Assembly (NCBI RefSeq): GCF_900142675.1
Contig: NZ_FRBS01000006.1
Location: 310,001-374,000, forward strand
DNA length: 64,000 bases
Source: Shouchella rhizosphaerae
GTDB taxonomy: Bacteria > Bacillota > Bacilli > Bacillales > Bacillaceae_D
Reading direction: 5' to 3'
A program made the position numbers and the translations under genes. The notes below the pieces were generated by a model that ran no database searches, was not told where the DNA came from, and saw nothing but the letters and a program-made list of their open reading frames with translations. Positions 36,620-45,006 of this stretch are shown here, piece by piece; within the stretch, counting starts at the first letter, position 1; every line of letters starts with the position of its first letter.

Positions 36620-37654
36620 ATGGAACCGAAAATAAACATGGTCAGAAATGGCTGGAACCAAATTCGTTTGCAAAACAAACATGGGATGTGCCTTGACTGC
36701 CTAGATTACGGCGGCATCGTAACGAGAATAGATGCTTTTGACCGCAGCGGGCAATTAGCAAACGTTGCCCTCGGCTACAAGGACATGAATGAGTATACGG
36801 ACAACAGTCCCTATTTTGGGGCGTTAATAGGCAGAGTTGCTGGTAGGATTGCAGGCGCTTCATTTACAGCAGAGGGGAAACAAATACATGTGCAAGCAAA
36901 TGAAGAGGCAAACCATTTGCATGGCGGAGCTAACGGGCTTCACCAAATCCGCTTTGAAACAGAAACGTTTACATCTGCAAGGGGTTCAGGTGTGCGGTTT
37001 CATCACCGTTCTCCTGACGGGGATGGCGGCTATCCTGGCAATGTTGACATCGACATCACGTACACATTGACCGATGACAATGAATGGATTCTTTCATACA
37101 CAGCGAAGACTGACAAGAGGACGCCGCTTACGTTAACCAACCATACCTATTTTAATTTGGCCGGAGAAAAAGGGGCAACAATCCATGACCATGTGCTGGA
37201 AATGGATGCATCTGCCTACCTTGAGCTCGACAATGAGTTGATTGCAACTGGAAACGTCGTAAAGGCAAAAGGCAGTTTATTTGATTTCAGCCAAGGCCGT
37301 GCTTTCCGGCAAGGCCTAGAAGACGGGATAGAGCAAAACCGGTGTGTCGGCAATGGCTATGATCATTATTTTTTACTTGATCACACTAAACATGAAAGCG
37401 TCCGTGTTTATGAACCAAAAAGCGGCCGTGTGCTATCGATGGAAACCACACAGCCTGGTCTTGTCCTCTATACAGGTAATGGGCTTGGTTCAGAACCAGA
37501 ACTTACAGACGGGCCTTCAAGAAAATATGGCGGTTTTTGCTTAGAAGCACAAGCTTCCCCTGCCTCCCTCCAATATGACGATTTGCCGCACATTTGGCTT
37601 GAACCGGGTACGATTTACAAACATGAAACGGTGTACCGCTTCTCGACACAATGA
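36620..37654 (+). CDS. galM: Aldose 1-epimerase (mutarotase)
   Basis: A 344-residue GalM-family mutarotase interconverting alpha and beta sugar anomers. Catalytic features include NEEANHLHGGANGLHQ (N-terminal His), LTLTNHTYFNLAGE (second His) and the C-terminal GGFCLEAQASPAS (Glu). The ATG 36620 follows AGAGGAGA and lies 13 bp after xylB, so the enzyme probably supplies the xylose anomer preferred by the isomerase. The frame is open further upstream inside xylB but without a start signal. Confidence 0.93.
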   Translation: MEPKINMVRNGWNQIRLQNKHGMCLDCLDYGGIVTRIDAFDRSGQLANVALGYKDMNEYTDNSPYFGALIGRVAGRIAGASFTAEGKQIHVQANEEANHLHGGANGLHQIRFETETFTSARGSGVRFHHRSPDGDGGYPGNVDIDITYTLTDDNEWILSYTAKTDKRTPLTLTNHTYFNLAGEKGATIHDHVLEMDASAYLELDNELIATGNVVKAKGSLFDFSQGRAFRQGLEDGIEQNRCVGNGYDHYFLLDHTKHESVRVYEPKSGRVLSMETTQPGLVLYTGNGLGSEPELTDGPSRKYGGFCLEAQASPASLQYDDLPHIWLEPGTIYKHETVYRFSTQ

Positions 37655-37668
37655 AGGGGTCGCCTGTA

Positions 37669-38844
37669 CTAATGAACCGTTAAGTGGATGCGGTGGCGGT
37701 TGAAAAACTGGCTTGTTGCAAGAAGAGATCCGCCTAGTAAAGGCGCCTCCTGGCCAAGCTCTGAAAACAACAGTTTGACTGCTTTTTGATAATAGGAAGG
37801 AAGATGTTTTGCGAGCGTCTCTTCAATTGGGATTTGAATATACGGTTTTAATTTAGCAAAACGGTTGCCTATGATGATCGCCTCAGGATTCATGGAATGA
37901 ATCATCGAGACAAGGCCGATGCCAAGTGAATGACCGACTGTGGCAAAGGCATCTAGAGCAGCTTGGTTTCCGGTTTCGGCAGCTGCGAGCACTTCTTCAA
38001 ATGAAATGCTTCGTCGGTTCATGTTGATGGCGGCGATTTCAAGTAACGCCTTTTCAGAACTATACAGCTCCCAGCAGCCTTGATTCCCGCACCGGCACTG
38101 TTTTCCATGGCGGTCAATGGACATATGGCCAAATTCGCCTGCAAAGCCATTTGCACCTGTGAATAGCTTGCCGTCAATAATTTGGCCAGTGCCAATCCCA
38201 ATGCTGACGGAAATATAAGAGATCGCCGAATAAGGTTTGCCGACGCCATATTGTTTTTCGCCGAGCGCTCCAGCATTTGCTTCGTTAATAACAACAACGG
38301 GAAGTTTGAATGTATGCTCAAGTGCTGTTTTGATATCAACATTCTCCCAGCCTAGATTGGGGGCAAGCAATATGTTGCCTTTCGAATCGACGATGCCAGG
38401 GACGGAAGCGGTAATCCCGCAAATCCCATACGGCGATGGAGGTGCTTCGTGAATCAATTGCTCAATGATTGCTTCTGTGTTGGCCAGAACAATGTTGAAT
38501 TCTTTACTAGTTAGCGCCATTTCCCGTTTGGCTATCGTTTTGCCGGAGAGGTCCGTAATAATGCCGAGCAAGCCATTGACGCCAATGTCAACACTGATGG
38601 CATGGCTGGCCCGATCATTGCAATACAACAACACTGGTTTTCTGCCTCCACTTGAGTCGCCAGTACCGATTTCATAGACAAATTGGTTTTCAATTAACTG
38701 TGCGACTAGAGCAGAGACAGTGGCTTTATTTAATCCGCTTCTCTTGGCTATATCCGCCCGGGAAATGGGAGCGTGCCTTTGAATGAGGCGGAAAACCGTT
38801 GATTTGTTCATGTCTTTCATTGTTTCGTGGTCGATGGTAATCAT
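37669..38844 (-). CDS. xylR: Xylose operon repressor, ROK family
   Basis: A 391-residue repressor with an N-terminal winged helix (about residues 20-65, ISRADIAKRSGLNKATVSALV) and a ROK sugar-binding domain including the zinc-binding CRCGNQGCWELYSS and the glucokinase-like GIVDSKGNILLAPNLGW. It is convergent with the xyl operon and its promoter region holds the same GTTTA-N5-TAAAC operator as xylA. AAGGAGT lies ahead of the ATG. Xylose is the expected inducer. Confidence 0.94.
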   Translation of the reverse strand: MITIDHETMKDMNKSTVFRLIQRHAPISRADIAKRSGLNKATVSALVAQLIENQFVYEIGTGDSSGGRKPVLLYCNDRASHAISVDIGVNGLLGIITDLSGKTIAKREMALTSKEFNIVLANTEAIIEQLIHEAPPSPYGICGITASVPGIVDSKGNILLAPNLGWENVDIKTALEHTFKLPVVVINEANAGALGEKQYGVGKPYSAISYISVSIGIGTGQIIDGKLFTGANGFAGEFGHMSIDRHGKQCRCGNQGCWELYSSEKALLEIAAINMNRRSISFEEVLAAAETGNQAALDAFATVGHSLGIGLVSMIHSMNPEAIIIGNRFAKLKPYIQIPIEETLAKHLPSYYQKAVKLLFSELGQEAPLLGGSLLATSQFFNRHRIHLTVH

Positions 38845-38864
38845 CCATTGGACTCCTTGACTTT

Positions 38865-38879
38865 GTTTAGATAATAAAC
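38865..38879. promoter_or_regulatory. XylR operator in the xylR promoter region
   Basis: GTTTA-GATAA-TAAAC differs from the xylA operator by a single spacer base and lies about 20 bp upstream of the xylR start codon, consistent with autoregulation. It also sits ahead of the divergent ThuA-type gene. A weak cre-like sequence (two mismatches) is at 38891-38904. Confidence 0.78.
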
Positions 38880-38970
38880 ATTATAAGCAATGGAAGCGTC
38901 TACAACAAGCAGTTGATTTTTTAGCGCTGCCTATTCAAGTGACAAACAATTTTAATAAAGGGGTGTACAC

Positions 38971-39621
38971 GTGAAAAAAGCATTGATCTTTCAAGGTGGT
39001 TGGGATGGACATGAACCAGAGCAAGTCGCCTCTATTCTTGAAGGCATTCTTATTGAAGAAGGGTTTTCTGTTAATGTTGCCGATTCATTGGCGGTGCTAA
39101 CAGAAGAACATTTGCCTGAATACGACTTAATTGTCCCAAACTGGACACAAGGGCAAATTGAAGACGATCAGCTTAAAGCATTAATGGCAGCAATTGAAAC
39201 AGGAACAGGCCTTGCCGGTTTGCATGGCGGAATGGGGGACTCGTTCCGCATGGCAACGGACTATCAGTTTATGGTAGGAGGGCAGTGGGTCGCTCATCCT
39301 GGCAATGACGGCGTTCGTTATACAGTCCAGATAAAGGACCGTAACCATCCATTAACAAACGGAATGGCCGATTTCGAAGTAGAATCGGAGCAGTATTATA
39401 TGCATGTTGATCCCGCCGTTTCCGTACATGCGACTACCACCTTTCCGATTGCTGATGGCCCCCATGCTGTAAACGGCAGCGTGGAAATGCCAGTTGTATG
39501 GACAAAGAAATGGGGAAAGGGCAATGTCTACTATTGCTCCCTGGGCCACGTAGCTAAAATTGTCCGCATGCCTGAAGTAATGGAATTGATGAGGAAAGGC
39601 ATGGTTTGGGCCGCTAGATAG
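38971..39621 (+). CDS. ThuA-like (trehalose utilisation domain) protein
   Basis: A 216-residue ThuA-like, class I glutamine amidotransferase-fold protein. Typical segments are the opening KKALIFQGGWDGHEP, PNWTQGQIEDDQLKALMAAI, GLAGLHGGMGDSFR, EQYYMHVDP and the C-terminal GKGNVYYCSLGH. The start is GTG with AAAGGGG upstream. It is paired with a Gfo/Idh/MocA dehydrogenase, as is common for ThuA proteins. Homologues act in oxidised disaccharide (3-keto-sugar) metabolism; the substrate here is unknown. It lies divergent from xylR and may share its operator. Confidence 0.85.
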   Translation: MKKALIFQGGWDGHEPEQVASILEGILIEEGFSVNVADSLAVLTEEHLPEYDLIVPNWTQGQIEDDQLKALMAAIETGTGLAGLHGGMGDSFRMATDYQFMVGGQWVAHPGNDGVRYTVQIKDRNHPLTNGMADFEVESEQYYMHVDPAVSVHATTTFPIADGPHAVNGSVEMPVVWTKKWGKGNVYYCSLGHVAKIVRMPEVMELMRKGMVWAAR

Positions 39622-39700
39622 CACGTTTTCATAATGAAAAAAGGGAATCGCCGCATATAAGTGGAATTGGTTAACAAAATGATCGTTTGGAGGGGACAGA

Positions 39701-40876
39701 ATGGAGAAAAAAGAACTTCGCATTGGTTTAATTGGCTATCAGTTTATGGGGAAAGCACATAGCCATGCATACCGTGATATTCCTTTCTTTTTCGATGTGG
39801 AGGCAAAGCCGGTTTTAAAGGTCGTTTGCGGTCGCAATGAGGAAGCTGTGCAACAAGCGGCAGAAAAAATGGGATTCGAATCTTACGAAACGGATTGGCG
39901 CAAAGTTGTGGAACGTGATGACATTGATGTCATTGACATCGTGACGCCGAACAACACACATGCAGAAATCGCAATCGCCGCAGCAAAAGCAGGCAAACAT
40001 GTCATCACCGAAAAGCCTCTAGCGATGAATTTAGACGAAGCGCAGCGTATGCATGCCGCAGTTACGGAAAATCATGTGATCCATATGGTGTGCCACAATT
40101 ACCGCTATGTGCCTGCTGTCCAGCTAGCTAAACAGCTCGTTGCGTCAGGAAAGCTTGGAGAAATCTATCATTTTCGTGCTCGTTATTTACAAGACTTTAT
40201 TATGAGCCCTTCCTTTCCGCTAACATGGCGTCTCGATCAAAAGGTGTCTGGTTCTGGCGCACTTGGCGATATTGCAGCCCATAGCCTCGACATTGCACGT
40301 TTTTTAGTTGGTGAAATCACTGAAGTCGTTGCCACCGCAAAGACATTTATTAAAGAGCGGCCAATCGGCTCTATGACGGGAGGGCTAAGCGCGAAAGTAA
40401 GCGAAGGGAAAATGGCACCTGTTACCGTTGATGACGCCACTGCGATTATTGCTAAATTTGAAAATGGCGCCCTTGGCACGTTTGAAGCGACACGTTTTGC
40501 TGGCGGGAACCGCAATCGAAATGAATTTGAAATCAACGGTGAACATGGATCTGTGCGTTGGAATATGGAAAACATGAATCAGTTGGAAGTGTACTTTGCT
40601 CACGACGAAGAAGGTTTGCAAGGGTTTCGGACGATCGACGTAACCGAAGCCAGCCATCCTTATGTTGGATCCTATTGGGCCGCTGGCCATATGATTGGTT
40701 ATGAACACACCTTTATTCATTTGTTGTATGAATTCCTCCAAGGCATTGCCCGTGGCGAGCAGCCAAAACCTGATTTTGCTGACGGTTTGCGCAACCAAGC
40801 TGTCCTTACTGCCATAGAACAATCGATTCAACAGCAATGTTGGGTCAATGTCGAGGAACTGCTTGTAAAGAGTTAG
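39701..40876 (+). CDS. Gfo/Idh/MocA-family sugar dehydrogenase
   Basis: A 391-residue NAD(P)-dependent oxidoreductase. The Rossmann domain begins with RIGLIGYQFMGKAHSHAY and has the DIVTPNNTHAEIAIAAAKAGKHVITEKPLAMN signature segment (with the catalytic EKP), followed by the C-terminal alpha/beta domain with GSGALGDIAAHSLDIARFL. GGAGGGG precedes the ATG. With the ThuA gene 79 bp upstream it forms a small operon closed by a strong terminator. Substrate probably a sugar or inositol-like compound; not resolved. Confidence 0.9.
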   Translation: MEKKELRIGLIGYQFMGKAHSHAYRDIPFFFDVEAKPVLKVVCGRNEEAVQQAAEKMGFESYETDWRKVVERDDIDVIDIVTPNNTHAEIAIAAAKAGKHVITEKPLAMNLDEAQRMHAAVTENHVIHMVCHNYRYVPAVQLAKQLVASGKLGEIYHFRARYLQDFIMSPSFPLTWRLDQKVSGSGALGDIAAHSLDIARFLVGEITEVVATAKTFIKERPIGSMTGGLSAKVSEGKMAPVTVDDATAIIAKFENGALGTFEATRFAGGNRNRNEFEINGEHGSVRWNMENMNQLEVYFAHDEEGLQGFRTIDVTEASHPYVGSYWAAGHMIGYEHTFIHLLYEFLQGIARGEQPKPDFADGLRNQAVLTAIEQSIQQQCWVNVEELLVKS

Positions 40877-40893
40877 TACATGTAAATGACGAC

Positions 40894-40937
40894 AAAAACC
40901 GCCTGTCTCGGTGCAAAAACCAAGACAGGCGGTTTTT
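40894..40937 (+). terminator. Rho-independent terminator after the dehydrogenase gene
   Basis: AAAAACCGCCTGTCT pairs with AGACAGGCGGTTTTT (15 bp), ending in a T-run; the loop carries a further CGG/CCA-like partial pairing. Confidence 0.94.
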
Positions 40938-40999
40938 GTTATGGCATGTAGATAATTGCTCATTAATTGGCTAATCTTGCTAACAACCGGCAAAAGATT

Positions 41000-41029
41000 T
41001 TGTCGATATATGTCGGTCCATAGTAAAAT
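41000..41029 (+). promoter_or_regulatory. Likely promoter of the PucR-type regulator gene
   Basis: TTGTCG (41000-41005) and TAAAAT (41024-41029) are 18 bp apart. The -35 region contains a short direct repeat (TGTCG at 41001 and 41011). The -10 box ends about 28 bp before the probable start codon. Confidence 0.5.
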
Positions 41030-41057
41030 ACTATTTATATAGAGGATGGTGTTGGAA

Positions 41058-42590
41058 ATGATTGTAGGCGAAGCTTTACAGTTAGGTGATTTAAAGCTCG
41101 CTCGTGTACTTGCTGGTGAAGGTGGTTTGTATCGGAAAATTAAAGCAGCCGAAGTGATGGAAGTCCCGGATATTAATGAATGGCTAACAGAAGGAATCTT
41201 AATTATTTCGACCTTTTATTCAGTCAAAGACAATCCAGAAGCGCAAATTAGCATGTTTCGGAAGTTAATTGAAGTAAATGGCGCCGGCCTTGTTGTCAAA
41301 ATTGGCCGTTATGTTCATACATTGCCAGAGACAATGTTGCGCCTTGCTGATGAACATAATATGCCCATTATTGCCATTCCAGTAGAAGTTTCTTTCGTAG
41401 GCTTACTGACCATCTTATTCGAGACAAAGTTTAAAGAAGCCCAGTCTGTGGAAGCGCAACTTCTAGAGGCGGTCTATAAGCTTGGTGAAGCCCGGGGATT
41501 ACATCATTTTTTGGAAGGGCTAGGAGAGCTTACAGGGGAGAATGTGTTGCTTGAAAGCGAAGAGAAGCAGCTCATTGCTTACGCGAATAACAGAGTGACA
41601 GCAGAGCGGCAATCGTTTATCTTTTTTTCGCAACCCGCAAAACAAACGCGCTTTGATAAACGGCAAGTTCGACTTGTTTTCAAAAAAGCAGAGGCAGGTT
41701 TGCGCTGTTCTGTAGTAATCGGTGTGCCACACGAAAAGGAACACGTATGGACATCTGTATTAAAGAAAGCGGCGACCTTTTTAGAAGAACAAATCCGGTT
41801 TTTATTGCGGAAGCGGCTTTACCAAGTGAATAAACGCGCCGATGAAGAAAAAGCATGGATGACGGAGCTAATTGACAAAAACGCTGTGCCCGATCATTCC
41901 TCGATCCGTATGTTGATTGACAAAACAAGCTATTTCGGCTTTTTGGCAATGAGAAGAGTAGCGGGGGCGCCCGTGGAAAAAGAACCGATTTCTGCTTTAT
42001 TTTTACATCAATTATATAAAAAATTGGACCGTTATTTCCCAAATGCCGCCTTGTTTTGCAAAGACGGAAACGTTTGTATTCTGTATACGTTTACTCGTGA
42101 TCAAGGCCGTGCAGAAACGATATCTTCCATTGGTCGTATGTTAAAAGAGCTTGAGGAAGAAATGGATGTTTCGTTTCAGATAGGGGTGAGCCTCGCTTAC
42201 GACGCGATCGCGCTGGCTAAACAGGCTTATCTGGAAGCTCGTACTGCCTTGGAGGAGAGCGGGGAAACACAAAAAATTTGTTTGTACGAACAGATGGGGT
42301 TTGAGCGGATCATGACGAAGCTCAAAAATGATGACGATGTTCAGGCCTTTGCCGAGAACACATTAAAACCGCTAGAATCTGCGGACCGCTATGCAGGCGA
42401 AGCGTTGCTTCACACGCTAGAGGTGTTTCTACGTGAAAATGGCAACCATTCAAAAACGGCGGAAAAACTGTTTGTTCATCGACGTACGTTAAAATACCGT
42501 TTAGAAAAAATAGAAGAGCGACTAATGGTCGATCTTAATGATAGTGAAGTCCGGTTTTTGCTTTATTTTGTTTTAAAAATGAGAAAATAG
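41058..42590 (+). CDS. PucR-family transcriptional regulator
   Basis: About 510 residues. The N-terminal PucR sensor domain (MIVGEALQLGDLKLARVLAG, then AEVMEVPDINEWLTEGILII) occupies residues 1-125. A central GGDEF-like region follows, and the C-terminal helix-turn-helix is clear (NGNHSKTAEKLFVHRRTLKY). PucR proteins regulate purine, allantoin, amine and amino-acid catabolism. ATG 41058 aligns best with the family N-terminus; in-frame ATG 41046 and TTG 41052 are alternatives. It precedes a same-strand catabolic cluster and probably activates it in the presence of the substrate. Confidence 0.9.
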   Translation: MIVGEALQLGDLKLARVLAGEGGLYRKIKAAEVMEVPDINEWLTEGILIISTFYSVKDNPEAQISMFRKLIEVNGAGLVVKIGRYVHTLPETMLRLADEHNMPIIAIPVEVSFVGLLTILFETKFKEAQSVEAQLLEAVYKLGEARGLHHFLEGLGELTGENVLLESEEKQLIAYANNRVTAERQSFIFFSQPAKQTRFDKRQVRLVFKKAEAGLRCSVVIGVPHEKEHVWTSVLKKAATFLEEQIRFLLRKRLYQVNKRADEEKAWMTELIDKNAVPDHSSIRMLIDKTSYFGFLAMRRVAGAPVEKEPISALFLHQLYKKLDRYFPNAALFCKDGNVCILYTFTRDQGRAETISSIGRMLKELEEEMDVSFQIGVSLAYDAIALAKQAYLEARTALEESGETQKICLYEQMGFERIMTKLKNDDDVQAFAENTLKPLESADRYAGEALLHTLEVFLRENGNHSKTAEKLFVHRRTLKYRLEKIEERLMVDLNDSEVRFLLYFVLKMRK

Positions 42591-42657
42591 ATGTAAGAAA
42601 ACATGACATGAGAAAAGCGCTAAATCGTAGCAACAGCGCGTATTTTGACAATGCTTC

Positions 42658-42711
42658 TGCCCAATGTGTGCAATGAATGCTTTAATCATTTTGCACACAT
42701 TGGGCATTTTT
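42658..42711 (+). terminator. Perfect 16-bp hairpin between PucR gene and catabolic cluster
   Basis: TGCCCAATGTGTGCAA (42658-42673) pairs without mismatch with TTGCACACATTGGGCA (42691-42706), followed by TTTTTA. It is a standard terminator in form, but it is placed only about 50 bp upstream of the next gene, leaving very little room for a separate promoter; it may also act as an attenuator or operator. Confidence 0.85.
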
Positions 42712-42758
42712 AATATCGGATCAAAAAATTATAGTGTCTAAAAAGGATGGTGGGGAAT

Positions 42759-43400
42759 ATGCTTGGCATCGTTCGTGTATGGACAACCGAAGACGAGCAA
42801 TTATTGCAAGAACATTCTGTCCTAATGCGGCAACGGATGGGGATTCACTCTAAAAGCGATTGCATTCCAGATCAACCATATGGCATTTACAACCAGGAAT
42901 CAAAAGCTGCCGCTTTGCCGAAAATAACAGCGCTAGTTAAAGAGATGGCGGCCGATGCCGACATTGATGCGATTTCCATTAGTTGTGCAGCTGATCCAGC
43001 GCTTGACTTGAGCCGGGCAGCCGTATCCATTCCAGTTATAGGTGCTGGTGAGGCAGGAGCGCATGCCGCATGCATGATCAGCGACAAGATTGGTGTTCTT
43101 GGCTTAACAAATAAAATACCTGAGACCATTGAAACAGTGTTAGGCGAACGGCTAGTTAGCCACCTTGTCCCGGAAGGCGTGACCAATACAACTGATTTGG
43201 TTAAAAAAGAAACGCCAGCTGCAGCCGTTTCAGCGGCCCGGCAGCTTATTAACCAAGGCGCGACTGCTATCTTGTTTGCTTGTACAGGCTATTCGACCAT
43301 TCATTTAAAAGAAACCATTATAAAGGAACTCGCAGTGCCTGTGATTGATTTAGTTGAAGCACAGGGCATGGCGTATTCAATGATACGCCAGAGGAGGTAG
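42759..43400 (+). CDS. Asp/Glu/hydantoin racemase-family protein
   Basis: About 213 residues with the two catalytic cysteines of the family, in ISCAADPALD and LFACTGYSTIH, and the central GAGEAGAHAACMISDKIGVL. Members racemise aspartate, glutamate or 5-substituted hydantoins, or isomerise maleate. The ATG at 42759 gives the family-like start MLGIVRVWT; an ATG 12 bases earlier, inside AAAAGGATGG, is also possible. It is the first gene of the OPT-DUF917-DUF1177 cluster, eight bases before the transporter gene. Confidence 0.83.
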   Translation: MLGIVRVWTTEDEQLLQEHSVLMRQRMGIHSKSDCIPDQPYGIYNQESKAAALPKITALVKEMAADADIDAISISCAADPALDLSRAAVSIPVIGAGEAGAHAACMISDKIGVLGLTNKIPETIETVLGERLVSHLVPEGVTNTTDLVKKETPAAAVSAARQLINQGATAILFACTGYSTIHLKETIIKELAVPVIDLVEAQGMAYSMIRQRR

Positions 43401-43407
43401 AGGAAAC

Positions 43408-44988
43408 ATGAAACAACGCACATTTGATTGGACTTTAATTTTGCTTTCCGTATTAATTGCCGTTTTTGGAGCGATTATCGGGATGCAAATTATTACTACT
43501 CTTGGCGTAACGCCAAATACTTCTATTATTGGCGCGATGATTGCGATGTTAATTGCTCGTATTCCGATGCAAATGTTCCAACGCTATCGCCAATTGGAAA
43601 CGCAAAACTTGGTGCAGACGACCATTTCAGCGGCCACCTTTGGAGCAGCAAACAGTTTGCTTATCCCGATTGGCATCCCTTTCGTAATGGGGCTGCCTGA
43701 ACTTGTTTTCCCGATGCTTGTCGGGGCAGGTTTCGCTTTAATCATTGATGCCCTTATTTTATACAAAGTGTTTGATTCCAAACTGTTTGGTGCCAATGAA
43801 GCATGGCCGTCTGGCGTTGCGACCGCAGAAGCACTCCGTGCAGGAGACGAAGGCGGAAAGAAGGCAAAATTCCTTGGCATCGGCATTGCCGGCGGTCTGG
43901 CCGGTTCGGCGTTAGGCATTCCTATGTCAGCGTTAGGCGTTGCTTTTATTGGCAACATTTGGGCGTTGTCGATGTTTGGCATTGGTTTGTTGATCAATGG
44001 CTATTCACAACCATGGTTTCACTTTAACATCAACGATTATTACATTCCCCACGGGATGATGATCGGCGCTGGTCTCGTTGCTTTGCTTCAGTTCATTTAT
44101 ACCATTGTCAAAGGACAAACGAGCAAAAAACGGACGATTACAAAGAAATCAGAACAGGCTACCAATCATGTGTATACACGCAGTGAACTTGACGTAGCAA
44201 AAGGGTTTGGCTTTGGGTTTCTTGCCTATGTCATTGGCGCCATGCTCGTTGCTTTTATGGCTGGCCTTTACACTGAATTGCCAGTCGGCCAATTAGTGCT
44301 ATTTATTCTCTTCGCTGCTTTTGCGACATTGGTTTCAGAAATGATTGTCGGTGTTGCTGCGATGCACTCTGGCTGGTTCCCGGCTTTTGCCGTTACGCTG
44401 ATCGTGCTGTTAATCGGGATCATGCTTGGGTTTCCGCCAATCGCCTTAGCGTTGCTTACCGGTTACACAGCTGCTACAGGACCAGCTTTTGCCGATTTTG
44501 GATTTGATTTAAAGACAGGATTTCTAATCAGGGGCCGCACCAATTGGGAACAAGAGCTCTATGGCCGGCGCTTGCAGCTGATTGCTGGCATGATTGGTCT
44601 TGTTGTAGCGATTGTGATGGTGCTCTTTTTCCACCAGATGTACTTTGCCCAAGACTTGGTTCCTCCTGTCGACCGTGTATTTGCGGCAACAATACAAGAA
44701 GGCATTGCTGGCGAAACAGGAAAGTACTTGCTAATTTGGGCGATTCCTGGAGCGATCATCCAATTGATTGGCGGCGCCAAACGCCAGCTTGGCATTATGC
44801 TAGCAACTGGGTTGCTTGTGATGAACCCTTGGGCTGGTTGGGCCGTTCTTGTGGGCATACTAGCACGTGTCGTGATTTTGAAATGGAAAGGCGAAGCCGG
44901 TGAATCGGCGATGTTTACAACCGCAGCTGGATTCATTGCTGGAGATGCGCTTTACAGTTTCTTTAGCTCTGTCTTTAAAGCGCGGTAA
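43408..44988 (+). CDS. OPT-family oligopeptide transporter
   Basis: A 526-residue membrane protein with about 14 hydrophobic segments. The OPT hallmarks are an N-terminal LGVTPNTSIIGAMIAMLIAR segment, NEAWPSGVATAEALRAGDEG and the C-terminal region with NPWAGWAVLVGILARVVIL. OPT carriers import peptides, glutathione or metal-chelate complexes with protons. GAGGAGGTAGAGG lies upstream of the ATG. In this operon it should import the compound that the DUF917, DUF1177 and peptidase-like proteins act on. Confidence 0.9.
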   Translation: MKQRTFDWTLILLSVLIAVFGAIIGMQIITTLGVTPNTSIIGAMIAMLIARIPMQMFQRYRQLETQNLVQTTISAATFGAANSLLIPIGIPFVMGLPELVFPMLVGAGFALIIDALILYKVFDSKLFGANEAWPSGVATAEALRAGDEGGKKAKFLGIGIAGGLAGSALGIPMSALGVAFIGNIWALSMFGIGLLINGYSQPWFHFNINDYYIPHGMMIGAGLVALLQFIYTIVKGQTSKKRTITKKSEQATNHVYTRSELDVAKGFGFGFLAYVIGAMLVAFMAGLYTELPVGQLVLFILFAAFATLVSEMIVGVAAMHSGWFPAFAVTLIVLLIGIMLGFPPIALALLTGYTAATGPAFADFGFDLKTGFLIRGRTNWEQELYGRRLQLIAGMIGLVVAIVMVLFFHQMYFAQDLVPPVDRVFAATIQEGIAGETGKYLLIWAIPGAIIQLIGGAKRQLGIMLATGLLVMNPWAGWAVLVGILARVVILKWKGEAGESAMFTTAAGFIAGDALYSFFSSVFKAR

Positions 44989-45006
44989 TTTGGAAGGGGA
45001 GAGAGA

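Noticed and set aside
42747-43400. Considered as a true hydantoin racemase of a hydantoinase operon.
   Set aside because: No hydantoinase or carbamoylase gene is present, so the call is kept at family level.
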